A stretch of DNA of 36,098 nucleotides from Pelomyxa schiedti (GCA_020536535.1 JAHLWZ010000963.1:1452-37549), one strand, 5' to 3'. Counted from the first letter of the stretch, positions 22,759 through 35,800 are shown. Program-made: numbers and translations. The notes: generated from the letters alone by a model not told the origin.

Positions 22759-25700
22759 TCAATCGATGAGAGGGTTGTTACTGACTGTGCTCTGTGTTGT
22801 TGATGTTGCAGTGGGCAAGGTGGGGTCATTTTCATCCACAGGCGTGATTATGGGCCTGGTGCGTAGCGAGGACCGACTTGTATCTGGTCGTAATTGGGCC
22901 TCAAGGGCACTTTTTGCAAGTGACCGTCTGTGCCAGGGCAGATCGGCGAGGAGGTTGTCTGCTTCTTTAAGGGGAACCCATTGTCCTTTGGTGGAAGCGG
23001 TATTGTGGGATTCAGGGGGTTGCGGCTGTGCACTGTATTGGGAGAGAGTTAGGAGAAAAAAAAAATTTTTTTTTTTTGTTTGTTTGGTTGGTTTTTTTAC
23101 TTACTTGAGAGTCCGGTGTGATAATGACACCTCGGGTTTGGCTAATGGTAATTAACACAGACATTGAGATCGGGAGACTTACCGGTTGGGGATTTCAAGA
23201 AATCGGAGGAAAGACTTTGGAATTGGGTGAATTTGTGTGAAGCAAGGGAGAGCATAAGAGCATTATGCTTAGAATTATGCTTTGTCTCCACATTATGTGC
23301 AAGCTCATGGCAGAAGGTTAAATACCAAAACACACTTGGTTGAAGAGCTTCCTGTCCTCCAGTAGCTAGCTTGGCCTGCAGGAATGTTAAAAGAAAACTT
23401 GTGGTGGAAAGTTTACATTGTGGTGGAGAATTTGGAAAAATTCCACATTGAAAAAAAGGCTTCCTCTCCAGTTGAATGCAAGATTGTCGCTTGCCTCCAG
23501 AAAGAGATGTACCCTGCTATCACCACCAAGGGGAGTGCCTACAATGCTGCGGGAGATCATATCCAGTAAAGACCAGAATAGCTTCAGGCCAGTTATGTTT
23601 TTAGCAATATCCTCCTGGAGAGCAGAAGGCGGAACCCACAGGGAAGTGCCGCCAACACTCCCAACCTTAACGAGTTCTGTATTCATTGAGTGGATTTGGG
23701 TATCAATAGTAAGGCTTACCAACACCAGGATCTCTCTCTACACATGCATGCATACACAGCTCTTCAGAAACTTTGGTATTTCCCATTTTTCCTCCCTTTT
23801 TTTTTTCAGTACCAAGTAAATAACTGGTTCAAAAATGTTTACACACCACATGACATGCAATTGCCTCGTCAGTAGCACTTTGAAGTAAGTCCAAAATTGT
23901 GCTACCTTTCACTTGTTCTTGTTCTCCTTCACTGTGTTAATGAAATAGGAGTTCAGATAAGCTACCTGTATTTATTGGGATGTCGTCGTCCTGGGTTTCA
24001 TACCCCTCTCCATAATCATAGTCGTTAACAGGCTTTTCCCCATGGAAATAACTCGTAGCTTCTGGTAATTGGCCAGGGTCACCCATAGACTGATCGTTTG
24101 GCATTGAGGAAAACGTTGTGCCATCTTGTGGTAGAAATTCTTTTCCTGCAGAAGGCTCCCTAAAAGTTTCTACAGTGGAGGTTTCATTTAATGTAGGAGG
24201 AACCACCGACGGAGGAAATGCGCTCATAGCCTCTGCACTTACGTCTAAGATAGAAGCCAAGAGGGCTGGGGAATCAATGGACTCCGATGCTCCCGGGCTC
24301 GCAGGCAACTCACTTTGTGGAGCCGTGAGAGTGATTGGTGGCACCGTTTCGGTTGGACTAGATTCTACTGTTGATGTTAACGGCGGCATTACAGGCGGGC
24401 ATATTGGTTCAGTATTAGTGCCAGCAGATGGTGGGAGTGTATCATTATCTACCGTAGATGTTGGCTCCAACGGTTCTGTTTTTGTGGCTGCCGGTTCGGC
24501 GTTGGTCTTGATTTCAGGCAGTTCATTTACCTCGGTTGTCTCTTTTGGGCTCATGAGTGGCTCCACTGCACATAATGAGCCTTCTTCAGCTTCAGGTGCC
24601 TGAATTGGTTCAGTACAAGTCGCAGTCGGTTCAACAAAAGTTGCAGACGTTTCAGCAGAGGAGTTATCTATGAGTGAGTCAATTTGCGCAGACAGAGCCA
24701 TGTCAGATGTTGTTTTTGCAGTCTCTGGTTCTTCTGTAGTAATAAGTACTTGCTGATCAAGGGGTTGAATAGTTGCGATGGAATCACTGAGATTGATTGG
24801 AGGCATGGCGCAGTGCTCAGAGAGTGAATTTAAATCTCTTGCCAGTTCTGGTTCCAGTGGTTCCAGTGGTTTTTCCTCCTCTAAGATCACTTCCTGAACT
24901 GTGGTGATAGACTGAACAGGTTCCGCTGTTATGTTGGACGGTGCCTGCGTTGTTTTCACTGTTTCCTCTGCTGTGGCAATGACAGGTTCAGAGATGACTT
25001 GCTCCGTTGATTCAGTTGCAGAAACTTCAGCAGGTACTTCTGCAGTCACCTCAGAGTCTTGCTGTTCACCTCGCTCTACTGATGTGTTCAACACATCTTG
25101 GATTGCATCCCTTGAAACTGTTGGTGGCATTTGCTCAAGTGGATATTCTTCTTGCAACGAGGTTTGTTCTGTACTTTCTGTTGTTTCAGATACTGGAAGG
25201 ATGGAAGTACCCACAGAGGGTTCCATTTTCTCAGAATCTGCCGTAATTTCAGGGAAACTACTTGTTGCATTTGCTTCAGGTTCTGAAAGGATTTCACATT
25301 GGGTAGTGTCTGTACTAGCATCAGGGGGGGTGATGTGGGGAGAAGGCTCCCCAGTTCCATCTTCAGCTTCTAAAGGAACCTCAGGGAGTTTACATTCCGT
25401 GGGAAGATTTGGTGATTCCAATACAGGACTTTCTGTTAGTGTAACGGTGTCAACTGGAGTTACAGAGCAAGTGTCAGTGGGCTTCTCAGGCGCTGCATTT
25501 GTGTCATCCTTGCCATCAAGTGTCAACTGTTCGATGGAACTGTCGAGAGTGGAATGTGGAGGGCATACAATTTCAGATGTAGATAGCTCTGTTGTGGTGC
25601 CACATTCCAGGGTTGTGGAACTCGACTCTGGTATTAAACTTTCTGCCAATGGCTCTGTCTCGTCAGCAGTTGGGAAGGCAGTTTCACATGCAGTTCGTAA

Positions 25701-28700
25701 CCCTGGTTGTTCTTGGAGGACTGTTTGTTCAGTAAGGTCAATGTTCGTTGGTGGTGCTTCTGTGAGATGTTCAAGTGCCTTTTCTGTCTCCCCGCCATTG
25801 AGACTGGGCGAGGAAGTCAATGGACAAGGTTCACTAGGTTCACTGGCATCAGAGATGATACATGCCGGTTGTTCATCAGACACTGCACTGGTATCTGTAG
25901 ACACCAATTCTGCACACTCAACATTGACAGCTTCGTCGGGGGTACCAAAACAAGTTTCTTTAGTCTCCGTTGAAGGAGCAGTTTCATAAGTAATTGTTTC
26001 AGGTTCATTGGGTCCAAGCGGAGCAATGGGTTCCACTACAGTTTGAGGAGTGATTGCACTTTCAATTTCGGAGTCAATCGTATCACAAGAAGGTATCTCC
26101 TTCAATTCCGTCGTGTCCAAGGAGGTTTCTGTACTGATTACCTGGTCTGAGAGCGGGGGGTGGTCAACTTCATATTCCGATATTTCGTCACGCAGTTCGT
26201 CACTGTCAATGGGGTCTGTTTTCATGGAGTCGGAAATACAGGTTTGAGGGACCTCCGTAACAGCTTCTTGGGTAGAAGTTTCTACCTCCTTCATTCCACT
26301 AACATATGATTGGGTACTGTCTGTGTCTACTGGAGTCCCATTGGGCTGTGGACACACAAGAGAGTCAGGTATGTCCGGGTCCCTTGGAGTATGACTTAAT
26401 TCATCATCTGAAAGTTTGCCTTCGAGAATTGTACAGTTGCTGTCAGTCTGAGTGTTTGATGTTTCTTGAGGTTCCTCAGCATCTTGGGCTTCAAGGAGTT
26501 GGTGGTCGGGTGATTTTGGAGAGGATGACTCTTGACTTGGAAGGATAACCTCTGACTGGACCATTTCCATGGCTTGTGTTTCATCTACTACCACCTGATC
26601 TTGTACATTTTCCTCTGTAATGATTTCATGAGAGTCCGATTCTTGAGGCTCAAGGCACGGAGTCTCTCTGGGAGACTCAGAGCGGTTTTCTGTGGGCACT
26701 ACTTCCATTGTAGGAGTCACTGTTTCTTTGCTCTCAACAGGTGTGTTGATACTACTTAGCTCGGAGTTAACGAGAGCGAGTACTTGGGTGGATAGGGCCT
26801 TGGGAGCAACATGCTCTGGTGTAACTAACCTAGGAACCTGGCAGAGCATTAGTTTTCACTGTAGACACTGCTCACTTGAACACACTTTTAGACGATCCAG
26901 CATTGTTTGCATGGACTCGGGCTCAGACTGCAACAGGGATTGAATTGGCCCTGTATCCTCAAATTGGTTGCTAAGGAACACTACCTTGATTGTGCGAGCA
27001 ATAATTTGCAAATATATGGACCATGGAAATTGGTCCTCCCCCCTGTGGGTAATGAGGCACGTTGAAGAGATAATAGGCTACCGTGCAAGATACAAGCAGT
27101 TCTCTGAAGAAGAAAAAAAGTCACAACTCCCAGTTGCTAGTGCACAATTAGAACTAGACGGTAAAACAACAAATACATTGAATGCTCCGAAACGTAATAT
27201 CACGACCATTGAGCAGTAAAATGGTTGGCAGTGCATGTGCAATTTTAATTTTAAATTCGGATATGTCCGGCACCTCTGGCTGGGCAGATTTGGCCTCCTT
27301 GATATATCAAAAAAGGGAAGGAAAACGGAGCCGATACAGTTGAACGGAACTGGGTTACTCTAAGTCTTTCTAATGAGTCTTTGAACTCAACAGAGTGAAT
27401 TCTTCCCAACCAAATATCACATTGCACAGAGGCTGGACTGAAAAAAAAAAAAAAAGAAGAAGAAGAATAAGCCACAGGTACATCATTGATTAAAAGTGGA
27501 AGGTACCAATCATTGCTAACTTGAATAGAACCTTCATGCACCGACTCTACAACAACTTCACTCAAACGAGGACAACCTAACTTTCTGGCGACTGCTTCGT
27601 GTTCCTTTGATACATATTTGAGGGTACCTGGCTCGATTTTTGGGATAAGCCAGGGGGCATCTGGGATGTAGCACTCAGATGCCAGACAGAGAGTATTGTC
27701 CTACCAAATTAAAACCACTCAGCCAAAAAAAAAATGTAAGTTGGGAGTCTGTACCTCAGCTAGCATTAAAGGTGGGGTGTGATGCACTTTTTCCACTGCA
27801 AGTTTCTTCAGTGCTGTCATGACTCGCTTTTTCATTTTCCTAATGGATGTTCAAATTTTAGATACTCAAGACGTAACTCACTTAGGCAAAGGATCACCAT
27901 TGAGAACTTTGGATAGATGAGTCAGGCCTTCAGAAAGTTGGAAATCAGATGGTTCGTCTGCAATGTCTCCAAGTGCAACAAGTAGTGGTTCGTACAGTTT
28001 AGATTCAAAAGGAAGCTCGTAAACGAAAGGGGGACATTCAGAGTTACGACATAACTATGAAGTTACATAATTTGTTTTTGATTGTTCTAAGTTGGTAAAA
28101 GAATATGAAAATTTGAAACCATCGAAGGAGAGGCTAGTTCGAGTTGTCCGCCAAGAGAGTAAAGAGGGATAAAACGAGACTCCTTGGAAAATACTTTACT
28201 GATAAGACCAGGATTCACACTGAACAAGTCAGAGAGAGAAAATTGTGGTACCCTGCTTACTCATTAATGTATTTCAGAGATGAATGAATCATGTGTGCAG
28301 CAGATTGGATATCAGGCATTGAGTGAAAATGTTCGACCAAACATTGCAAGTGCTGTAAAACTGAGTTGGCATCACATTTCCCAAAAAGTTGTTGTATGGC
28401 AGCCTGGTCTTCAGGAGAATATTTGGAACTGATACTGGGCCGCTGTGTTCCTGCAATACAAACATCGGCCCTATTTATCATCATTGACGGTTGGGCTAAG
28501 ATGACTGGTGGCTTATATGAGAATTTTCCCAATTCTGGGAAGTCCTCTTGTTCACACAAAATAAAGGGACACTCGGAGAGTGTGTTACGAGCTTGCTTGT
28601 TACAAAGAAGGGGCCCAATAATAATGGATGTAGTATTTAGTACAAGACTGGTGAGCGTTTCGAGACATAGTTTAGAGTTTTGAAGTGAGGCAAGCCTGGC

Positions 28701-31700
28701 AGCACATTGAATTATGCCTTTGCTGTTTTAGTTCAACATTTGTAAGGAGAGTTGCTACCAGTTGCTGTAAGCTTTTCGACAGTATTCATCTGCATGAAAG
28801 AAAGGTGCTTGAGCATCCTTTCAGATAGGCTAGGGCTCGGAAAGAACTGACTTGGGTACGGAAATAACTCTCGAAACAAGGGAGACTCGGGATCAAACAG
28901 TTCTGTGGCAGAGCGACTTGTTCCATCAGCGCCAGTAGGGATACACGGGATGGCGGATATTATTGTGCATATCGAGGGCGGAATATCATAAGTCTCCACC
29001 ACAGCAAGCAACATGTCCTGAACCTAGAAGGACACTGAGGAAAGGGAATAATATGCGAATAACACACTTGGTCCTTAGAAATCGCAGTCAGGTTGTCGAT
29101 TACGATTTGTAAAGATGGAGACTTGGGCAAAGATGCAGTGAAGTGGCCATGGACTTTGTGCAACAAGAAAGGCAGAACCACTTCCACAAATTCTGAAAAG
29201 CTGAGACTCTTTACACCCATGTTGTGGAGAAGCTGCTCATGAGTTGGGGAAGTTGCTTCCAGTAAAGTGAGTCTGTGAAGAACGGCTACCACAGCGGGAT
29301 TTCGGAACTTAGGCTCAGCTATGAATGTCAGCTCAGGTTTCAGGATTGAGACATGTGTTTGTTTGACGTTTTTCCACAAGGGGAGTTTGCATAATGCTGA
29401 CACTTGGGGTGGTGTCAAAGCATTGTCTGGTTGGAAATGCTCAATGATAAATTCCACAAGAACATCTCGTTTCTCAGCATTCAAAGTTTTGATTGGGGCA
29501 TCTTTCAGAATCTGCAGAAAGATGGACAAGTAATTTTCCGAAGAATTTGCATGTGCATGTGGTGAAAAACTCAGTAACGGAGAAACAGCTGAGGTACAGT
29601 GTACGCCGACACTATCATCAAAAACAAGGCAGTTCAATTCCAGTAGGAGTTCAAGAAACTTGTCGGAAAATAAGTTCATGGGCCAGATGACCTGAGAGAC
29701 ATGGGCAAGAGGTGCAAGAAAATTGTTATATGTTGGTATGAGTGGAATGGCTCCAAAAAGTGAGTTGAGTTGTTGTTCTCTTGCAGATTCGGACGAAGTT
29801 CCTAGCTCAGCCTGTGAGAGAAGGCCCATTGATATAATGTTTTTCCAGACCCAATCAATAAACTGTGGGGTTATAACTTTGGAGTTCCAGCGCACAGGTG
29901 CTGTGGAAGTTCCAAGTTTGCTTTTTATCATTGATGAAAAAACTTCTGGTGTCAGTAACTTTTTGAGGGAGAGGGCAGGCATCAGTGTGTTATTTGTAAA
30001 TAGACCCTGACAATTTTTTGTTGCCTAAATGCATAATTAGGAAACAGAGTCTTGCAAGAAGAATACTTGTTTTGGGTGAAGAAGTTCATTAGAATGTCCG
30101 AGTGCAGACGCTTCTTCTGTAGTTGCTACAACAAGAGCCTGTTTTCCTACTCGCACAAGCTGGGAAATGCTTATAAGAAAGTCAGTAGTAGTAATGCACA
30201 GTACATCAAGAAACAGCACTCGATTCATTATGACATACACGTTTTGAGGCAGTAACAAAAACAGGAAGGTCGTAAAACTCCTGAGAGATCTCATCTGGTT
30301 GCGACTGATTGAGGTCTTTCATAATGTAATCAATAAGAAATCTATCAACCAAATAGGAATAACGAGGAGAGAAGGACAGGGTGTTTGTCTTAGTATCGAA
30401 CCTTGAAAGTTGGGAGATACCCGTTTTGCAATGCGTCCTCCATTAGTACAGATTTCAGCTCTTCAGTCAACCAACAATGTTTGAGAGTATTTCGTATGAG
30501 TTTCGGTGACAACAAATTCTTCTCTTGGGTAATAAGATGGGAAAGAGGGGAATGGCACTGGATTGCTGTTGTAACGCACTCGCTGCCATTTAAAATATGC
30601 AGCTGCAGGCAGGAAGAAACTACATTGCGAAGAAGAGTCATCATTGATGCGCTATTAACTTGCAGAGATGTCTCAGAACTTGAAGTGTTGGTTAGGTCAA
30701 TCTACTTATGGACATCTTTGCTTTTCAAACCTAAGGAAGCACCCTTGAGAAGCAGAAACCCACCTTCTTCCACTGGGGAATAGCGTGGGAGGTTCTGTTG
30801 AAGACCAACACAGATCATAGAATTTGTATAGAAAGTCTTTATGCAACGTGTCTGCTGTTGGGAGGAGCTGGTATATTTTGTCTTTGAAAGTGTCTCGAAG
30901 ATCTAAAAGCATTTTAATTGCCAGAGGCGCGGCCTGGAAAGAGTAAGAATGCCAAAGGTGAATTGGGACAACCATTTCTGTAAGGAGCGTTTTATTCCAA
31001 ATAATTTTTTTGTCAAAGTTGCCAGAATGAGATTCCAGTGCAATAGACCGCCTGTCACTAGTCATGCAGAAGAACCCGTTTATATGGAAAGGTAAATTCA
31101 AGCTTATGGGTAATGGTAAAGTGCAGAATATCTTAGGTGGTGTAAGGGAAGGAAACAAAGTAACAGATGTTGAAATGTCACATCTGTTAGAAATACCTTG
31201 CCAGAGTATTGAGATGTTGGATCAGTTTGAAGGGCAATTCCAACAAGGGGTTTCAGTGAAAGGTCATCTTGACGCAAAATATTGGCTTTTCCTCCAAGCA
31301 GTTGATAAATTGCCCAATTTTCAGAGGATTTGAAGCCTTTTTTTTTTTTTTTGAGTTCCGACTAACAAAAAAGAGATGTACCATTTCTGTCTATGTTCAC
31401 CTTGGTAGTACATTTGATCAGAATTTCTGTGTTCAGTGGTTGCATTTCAGGCAGGGAAACGAGCTTCTCTTTCAGTTCTTGGCGGCAAGCAAGCAAAGGA
31501 TCATCTGCCTGTAACGAGACCGAAAGCCATGGGAATTGAATAGAACTCTCTGGCAGATATAACTTTATGGTTTTTACACTTCGAAGGAAGAGGAGAGCAT
31601 TTGCAGGAGTTTTCTTGTGGAGGAGACTGTTTAGCAAAACTAGAGACAATTGGGGAGCTCACTGCAAATTCATTGAAAAGTGAACGTATTTCAGATGGTT

Positions 31701-33199
31701 GAATTTCGGCCTTTTTGATGATACTGTTTGAAACGAGAGCCAGAGGGCGTAAGGGAAATCTAAAAAGCGTTCCAGGGTAAAACATAGGCTTCCCAGGTGA
31801 TATGTCGGCAAAAATGTCCCCAAAAACATTGAACATTTTAAACTGTTCAGGCCTCTGTTTGCATTTATATTGTTTTACTTAGAAACTCCATTTTGGAGGC
31901 AGAAATGAAAATGTGGGGGTAACCTCTCTGGCCATTGACAATGGAATAATAGCTCCACGCCGGGGCGGATCCACATAAAGTCCATGTGGATCCGAGAAAA
32001 CTATATTTCCACCACTTATCCAGCAGGGTACATCAGTTATGTGGTACACTGAGTTGAACCCTTGCCCATATCTTCCCGTTTTGGTTAGGTCATGTTGTTT
32101 ACCTTGAATTATTTTCTGAGCTTGAGGTGGAAAAATACAACAACACACCCATTGAGGCAATCCCTGTTCACAAAAGGAGAGAAAGGGAAAAAGTGGATGA
32201 GTTGCATGTGTGTGTGGTAATCATTAATATACTTGAGATATTCTCGTAATCCTGAGGGGTAAAAACAGCATCATTGTAGGCATACAATGCAGGCCCAGAC
32301 CAGGGTTTCATGTGTGAAACAGAGGGAAAACCTGACGACTCAGGGAGGGTGCATGTAAAGGTATTTGTATCCAACAAGAATCTATCAGGCGAAAATCAAT
32401 AATAAAAAAGCAATACCACACCAATAGTCAAAACAATCATAAATAAGCACAACAAAACACCTTACACGCTACTAAAAATGGCACCCAGTCCCACAATCCC
32501 AACACCGCCCGCCGCGCGACTCCCTACTAACCTAACTTCTCGGGCACCGGCGTCATCAGCGTTCTGCAGGAGCTCCAGCAGGATCCCAACGTCGCCGCTG
32601 TAATTGTTGACAATTGTCCTCAACGTGTCCAGCACGTGGGAAGTCTGCTCGAACCTCTCCCGGTCGTACAGCAGCCCCACGCGGCCGCCGTAGCCGTGGC
32701 CCCCCCCGGGGCCGTAGCCGTAGCCCGAGGACGAGGCGGTGGAGGAGGACGAGGCCAGGGCGCGGGACTTGGCGGGCTCGGGGCTGGCGCTGGCCCGCGC
32801 GCGGGTGGGGGCGCTGGGGCTGCCGGGGGCGCCGCCGGTGCAGAAGGAGCTGCTGCGGCCCGAGTAGGACGAGGGCGGGGACGAGGACTGCAAGGAGGGG
32901 GAGGAGGCCGAGGCCTGCTCGGCGGCGGAGGAGGAGAGGGAGGCGCAGGACGGGGTCGGGGAGGCGCTGCCCCGCAGGCTGCTGAACACCGTGCGCCGCC
33001 GCGAGAGCAGCGACGGCGGAGGGGAGGAAGGAGAAGAAGGGGAGCCGGAGGCCGCGGGGGACGCGGACGGCGTCGCGGCGGGCATGGGAGGAGGGAGGGG
33101 TTCCTGGACGGTAGTGGTGTTGCTGAGGACGTACTGCCTGCTGACTTCGCTGTTGCTGCGGGCCAGGGAGCCCAGCCCAACGTGGTTGCTGCTGGTCAT
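22759..33199 (-). CDS. Giant sacsin-type / HSP90-like ATPase with C-terminal HExxH motif
   Basis: This is a protein of very roughly 3,000 residues. Start ATG 33199-33197 opens a GC-rich Ser/Pro N-terminus. A GHKL-type ATPase of the sacsin kind follows: DVGILLELLQNADDAGAREV, PALYAYNDAVFTPQDYENI, KTGRYGQGFNSVYHITDVP and FSDPHGLYVD. Sacsin-like segments continue (LPFHINGFFCMTSDRRSIAL, WKNIISMGLL, FPYPSQFFPSPSL, LPLLINDVP). A linker (ILLLNGRDITFRSIQC, VVFLSNQFEDTGPIQSLL) leads to about 960 acidic Ser/Thr/Glu/Pro residues (26849-23960). The C-terminal module has SRVHLFLEASDNLAF, WRGSLFFNVEFF and SVFWYLTFCHELAHNVETKH. The end is a polar tail closing with TGA at 22759-22761. Good splice phases join the HELAHN exon to the rest. 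From memory, large fungal HSP90-like ATPases (DUF3684 type) have a similar C-terminal HExxHN block. A chaperone-like role is inferred from sacsin. Confidence 0.85.
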
Positions 33200-33379
33200 T
33201 TTTTTTTTTGTGTGTGTTCGAGATGGAAAAAGGAGAATTAGGCGAATTCATCATCCGAGGAAATCAACGGTGATTGCCTCCTGAAAAGTCGTAAAATTTG
33301 GGACTGAGACTCTGGGAGGGCGCGAGGTGCCATGGCGTAAATTTTTTGTTTTGTGCGGACGGTGGTTGTTTATCTAGGC
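33200..33379. promoter_or_regulatory. Divergent promoter region, ATPase / membrane protein gene
   Basis: The start codons of the giant ATPase (minus) and of the membrane protein (plus) are 180 bases apart, so both promoters must be compact. Poly-T runs on the plus strand (near 33200-33209) precede the minus-strand start as an A-rich leader. No conventional TATA element is evident. Confidence 0.45.
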
Positions 33380-35800
33380 ATGTGCGGTTGTTGTGGGCAG
33401 GCCAGGATCTTGTTCATCTTGTTTGCTTTTGTCTATTCCGTGTGGTGCGTTTCCGTAGCTGGCGTGCCTGAAAACGCTGTTCAAAGTGGACCTTGCGACG
33501 AGGCTGTTGCTGTTGATTTTACGCGGTTTGGTGATGGCGAATTCTACTCGTACAGTGGCGAAGTTGGATCTCCTCGAGGCACCCCTGTTCTCCTTCATCT
33601 TTTAATTACCAGTGCGAACCACTTCAATGCAGGCGCATTGTTTGTTGTGATGGGACAAGGGATACAAATGCGAGCGGAAACGTGCATTCCCGAAGGCGCC
33701 TTCGGCGTGGACACTGTCATTGATGTGTACAAGGGATGCCCAACTTCATTTGATACTGCGAAGAAAAGTTCGAACTTGGCAATCATGGTTCGACAACCGA
33801 GATTGTCACTGCATTTAATGCCCGACCGCAGAATGATGATGCATGTGGACTCCAATCAATTGTCGTGTGGTTTGCAGAGGCCAGAAGAGAGTACTTTCTT
33901 CTAGTGCACAGTTTCCGGCAAGAGCGCGGCCCTTTCACATTTAAGCTGGGTTATGGTATCCTTTGTATCTGGTGACTCAGTCATTTCACCTCCCGCATAG
34001 CCGAAGTTCAGCCTCACTGGTCATGTGACACTGCGTTTGCCATCAACTTTCTGCCCTTTGTTGACACTGGGACCACCAGCTTCACACCACCAAGTTCAAG
34101 TGACTGCTCCGCTATTGCCTACCATGGTATCTGATTAGAAAGATATCACTTTAACCTTCTGCCAGCCCTGTGGTACAAAATTGAAGGAAATGGGGAGGAA
34201 GTACTTGCAACAACGTGTGGCCAAGGCAATTTTGACACAGTTCTTGGTACGAAGATACGGCTCGATGGATTAGTAATTGAACTTTCCAGAGGTCTACTCT
34301 GCATGCAGCAATAATTACGCTACCAGCTGTGTCACTCAGAATGATGACTTCTGTGGCACTCAGTCACTTGTTGAGTACAAGCTTCAACGCAAATTTGTTT
34401 TACACTTAAACAGGTTTCCTTTCGCACATCACCTGGGAAATTCTATTATGTTCTTGTTGGTGGATATAGTAACGACATTCTTGGTGGCAATTTCACCTTC
34501 GCAATGGATTATGGTATGAAGACCACAATTTCACTGTTATTGAGGCATGGTTTCAGTTCGGAATATGCAAAATGACATTTGTTGGACATCAGAAAACATT
34601 TCTCTTCCCTACAAGTCCTCTCAAAGTACTGTATCATGTGGTTATAATCCTCCTGGGAAGTGTTCACATTCGTCAACTCTAGTTAGAGGTAGACAGATTA
34701 AGCCTGCCAAACGCCTGCTAACCAAAATAAAGGCAGGTGGTTCACATTTATTACTGGGAAATATCAGCAGCTGATAACAATAGTTTCCAGTAGCACAGAA
34801 TTTAGTCCTGAGATTGAAGTATACTCAAGCTGCTCCCTGTGGAGTTGCGTGGAAAAGAGGTAGTGTCTCAGGGTTTCCATAATTCTCAAACCGCCTAGTA
34901 TCACTGAGAAGCTGACATTTACGGCAGAAGAAAACAGGCAGTATTACTTGTTTATTTCGGGCTTGGATTCAGCCGGCGTTTTTGAATTACAAGTATTCCT
35001 TGGTAGGAGCAAGGGGAAAACAATCTTGGTATAACATTCCATTCAGAAAACGGAACTTTGTCTAGTCAATGTGACTCGCCATCTGAAATACATGAGATAC
35101 CTTTTGTGTATGAAGGATCTACAAAATTCTCCACATTTTCTCCAAGTGGGTTTGGGAATCAAGAAAAACAAGGTTTCCTAAGTTTGTCTTTCTTAAAGCA
35201 CTAATCAACCTAGGCATGTGGTTTAGTATTGTCGGGACTGGTGCCAACCTATCTGCTCATACATGCAGCAGTCACACGAACTTTGATACTGTACTTGAAC
35301 TTCATACCTCCTGCCCTGATGGGCTTACCGGAAATTCACTGATGGCAATGAATGACGACCATATTGATAGTGATGGTTGCTCTCATGGCCGCGGTACCTC
35401 CAGGATATCATGGAAGACTGAAAAAGGGCAACTCTACTATATATTCCTCACAGGTTTACCCAATTGAATGTTATTGCCTTCTCATGGCCACTAGGTTTTG
35501 GCACGGATTCAGGTGTATTTGTTCTAGTAGTTGGCACAGAATGTATGCCCTGTCCCTTCTCCCGTCTTCTTTCTGGTCTAATCCACTTCAGTGACAGGCA
35601 ACCTTTCATCCAATGGGAAAGAGGGCACAGATACCCACACAAGACTTGTTCCAGCTAGTCTTGTTGTTTTCTGCTTTGTGTTGCTAGTCTCTCTCCTTCT
35701 CACCATGACTGCACTTTTCCTCTGTGGAATGACATCGTGGAGAAGAGTTATAACCACACACAACGCCACTCCTTTCGACTACATCGAACTCCCAGAATAG
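33380..35800 (+). CDS. Type I membrane protein with repeated extracellular beta-type domains
   Basis: ATG 33380 starts a signal peptide (MCGCCGQARILFILFAFVYS). The ectodomain has about four related domains, each with a Cys-spaced pattern. Most of the elements are a WY or WF strand, an FDTVL-type strand, an NDD-CG-QS motif and a YY-hV strand. Examples are AFGVDTVIDVYKGC and NDDACGLQSIVVWF in domain 1. Domain 2 has LWYKIEGNGEEVLATTCGQG, FDTVLEVYSAC, NDDFCGTQSL and GKFYYVLVGGYSND. Domains 3 and 4 are more divergent (RWFTFITGKY; MWFSIVGTGANLSAHTC, NFDTVLELHTSCPD). One transmembrane helix follows (LVVFCFVLLVSLLLTMTAL), then a short tail ending ATPFDYIELPE and TAG. The repeats resemble the PPC-like extracellular domain found in many secreted bacterial and protist proteins. 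It is likely a cell-surface receptor or adhesion protein of about 600 residues. An AATAAA poly(A)-type signal lies at 35838-35843. Confidence 0.8.

Noticed and set aside
23809-23875. Plus-strand reading with a homeodomain helix-3-like motif (YQVNNWFKNVYTPHD) behind a strong T-rich acceptor
   Set aside because: No upstream exon supplies helices 1-2. The opposite strand gives continuous, family-consistent exons of the giant ATPase on both sides, so the match is most likely chance.
24931-25989. Plus-strand open frame of about 350 codons
   Set aside because: It is antisense to the acidic Ser/Thr/Glu exon. The biased codon content of that exon leaves the other strand open. The product is Ser/Val/Gly-rich with no features.
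34399-34415. A 17-base intron in the membrane protein gene
   Set aside because: A 44-base intron with donor GTTGAG and the same acceptor keeps the frame and aligns the repeat with its neighbours (NDDFCGTQSL then VSFRTSPGKFYYVLV).
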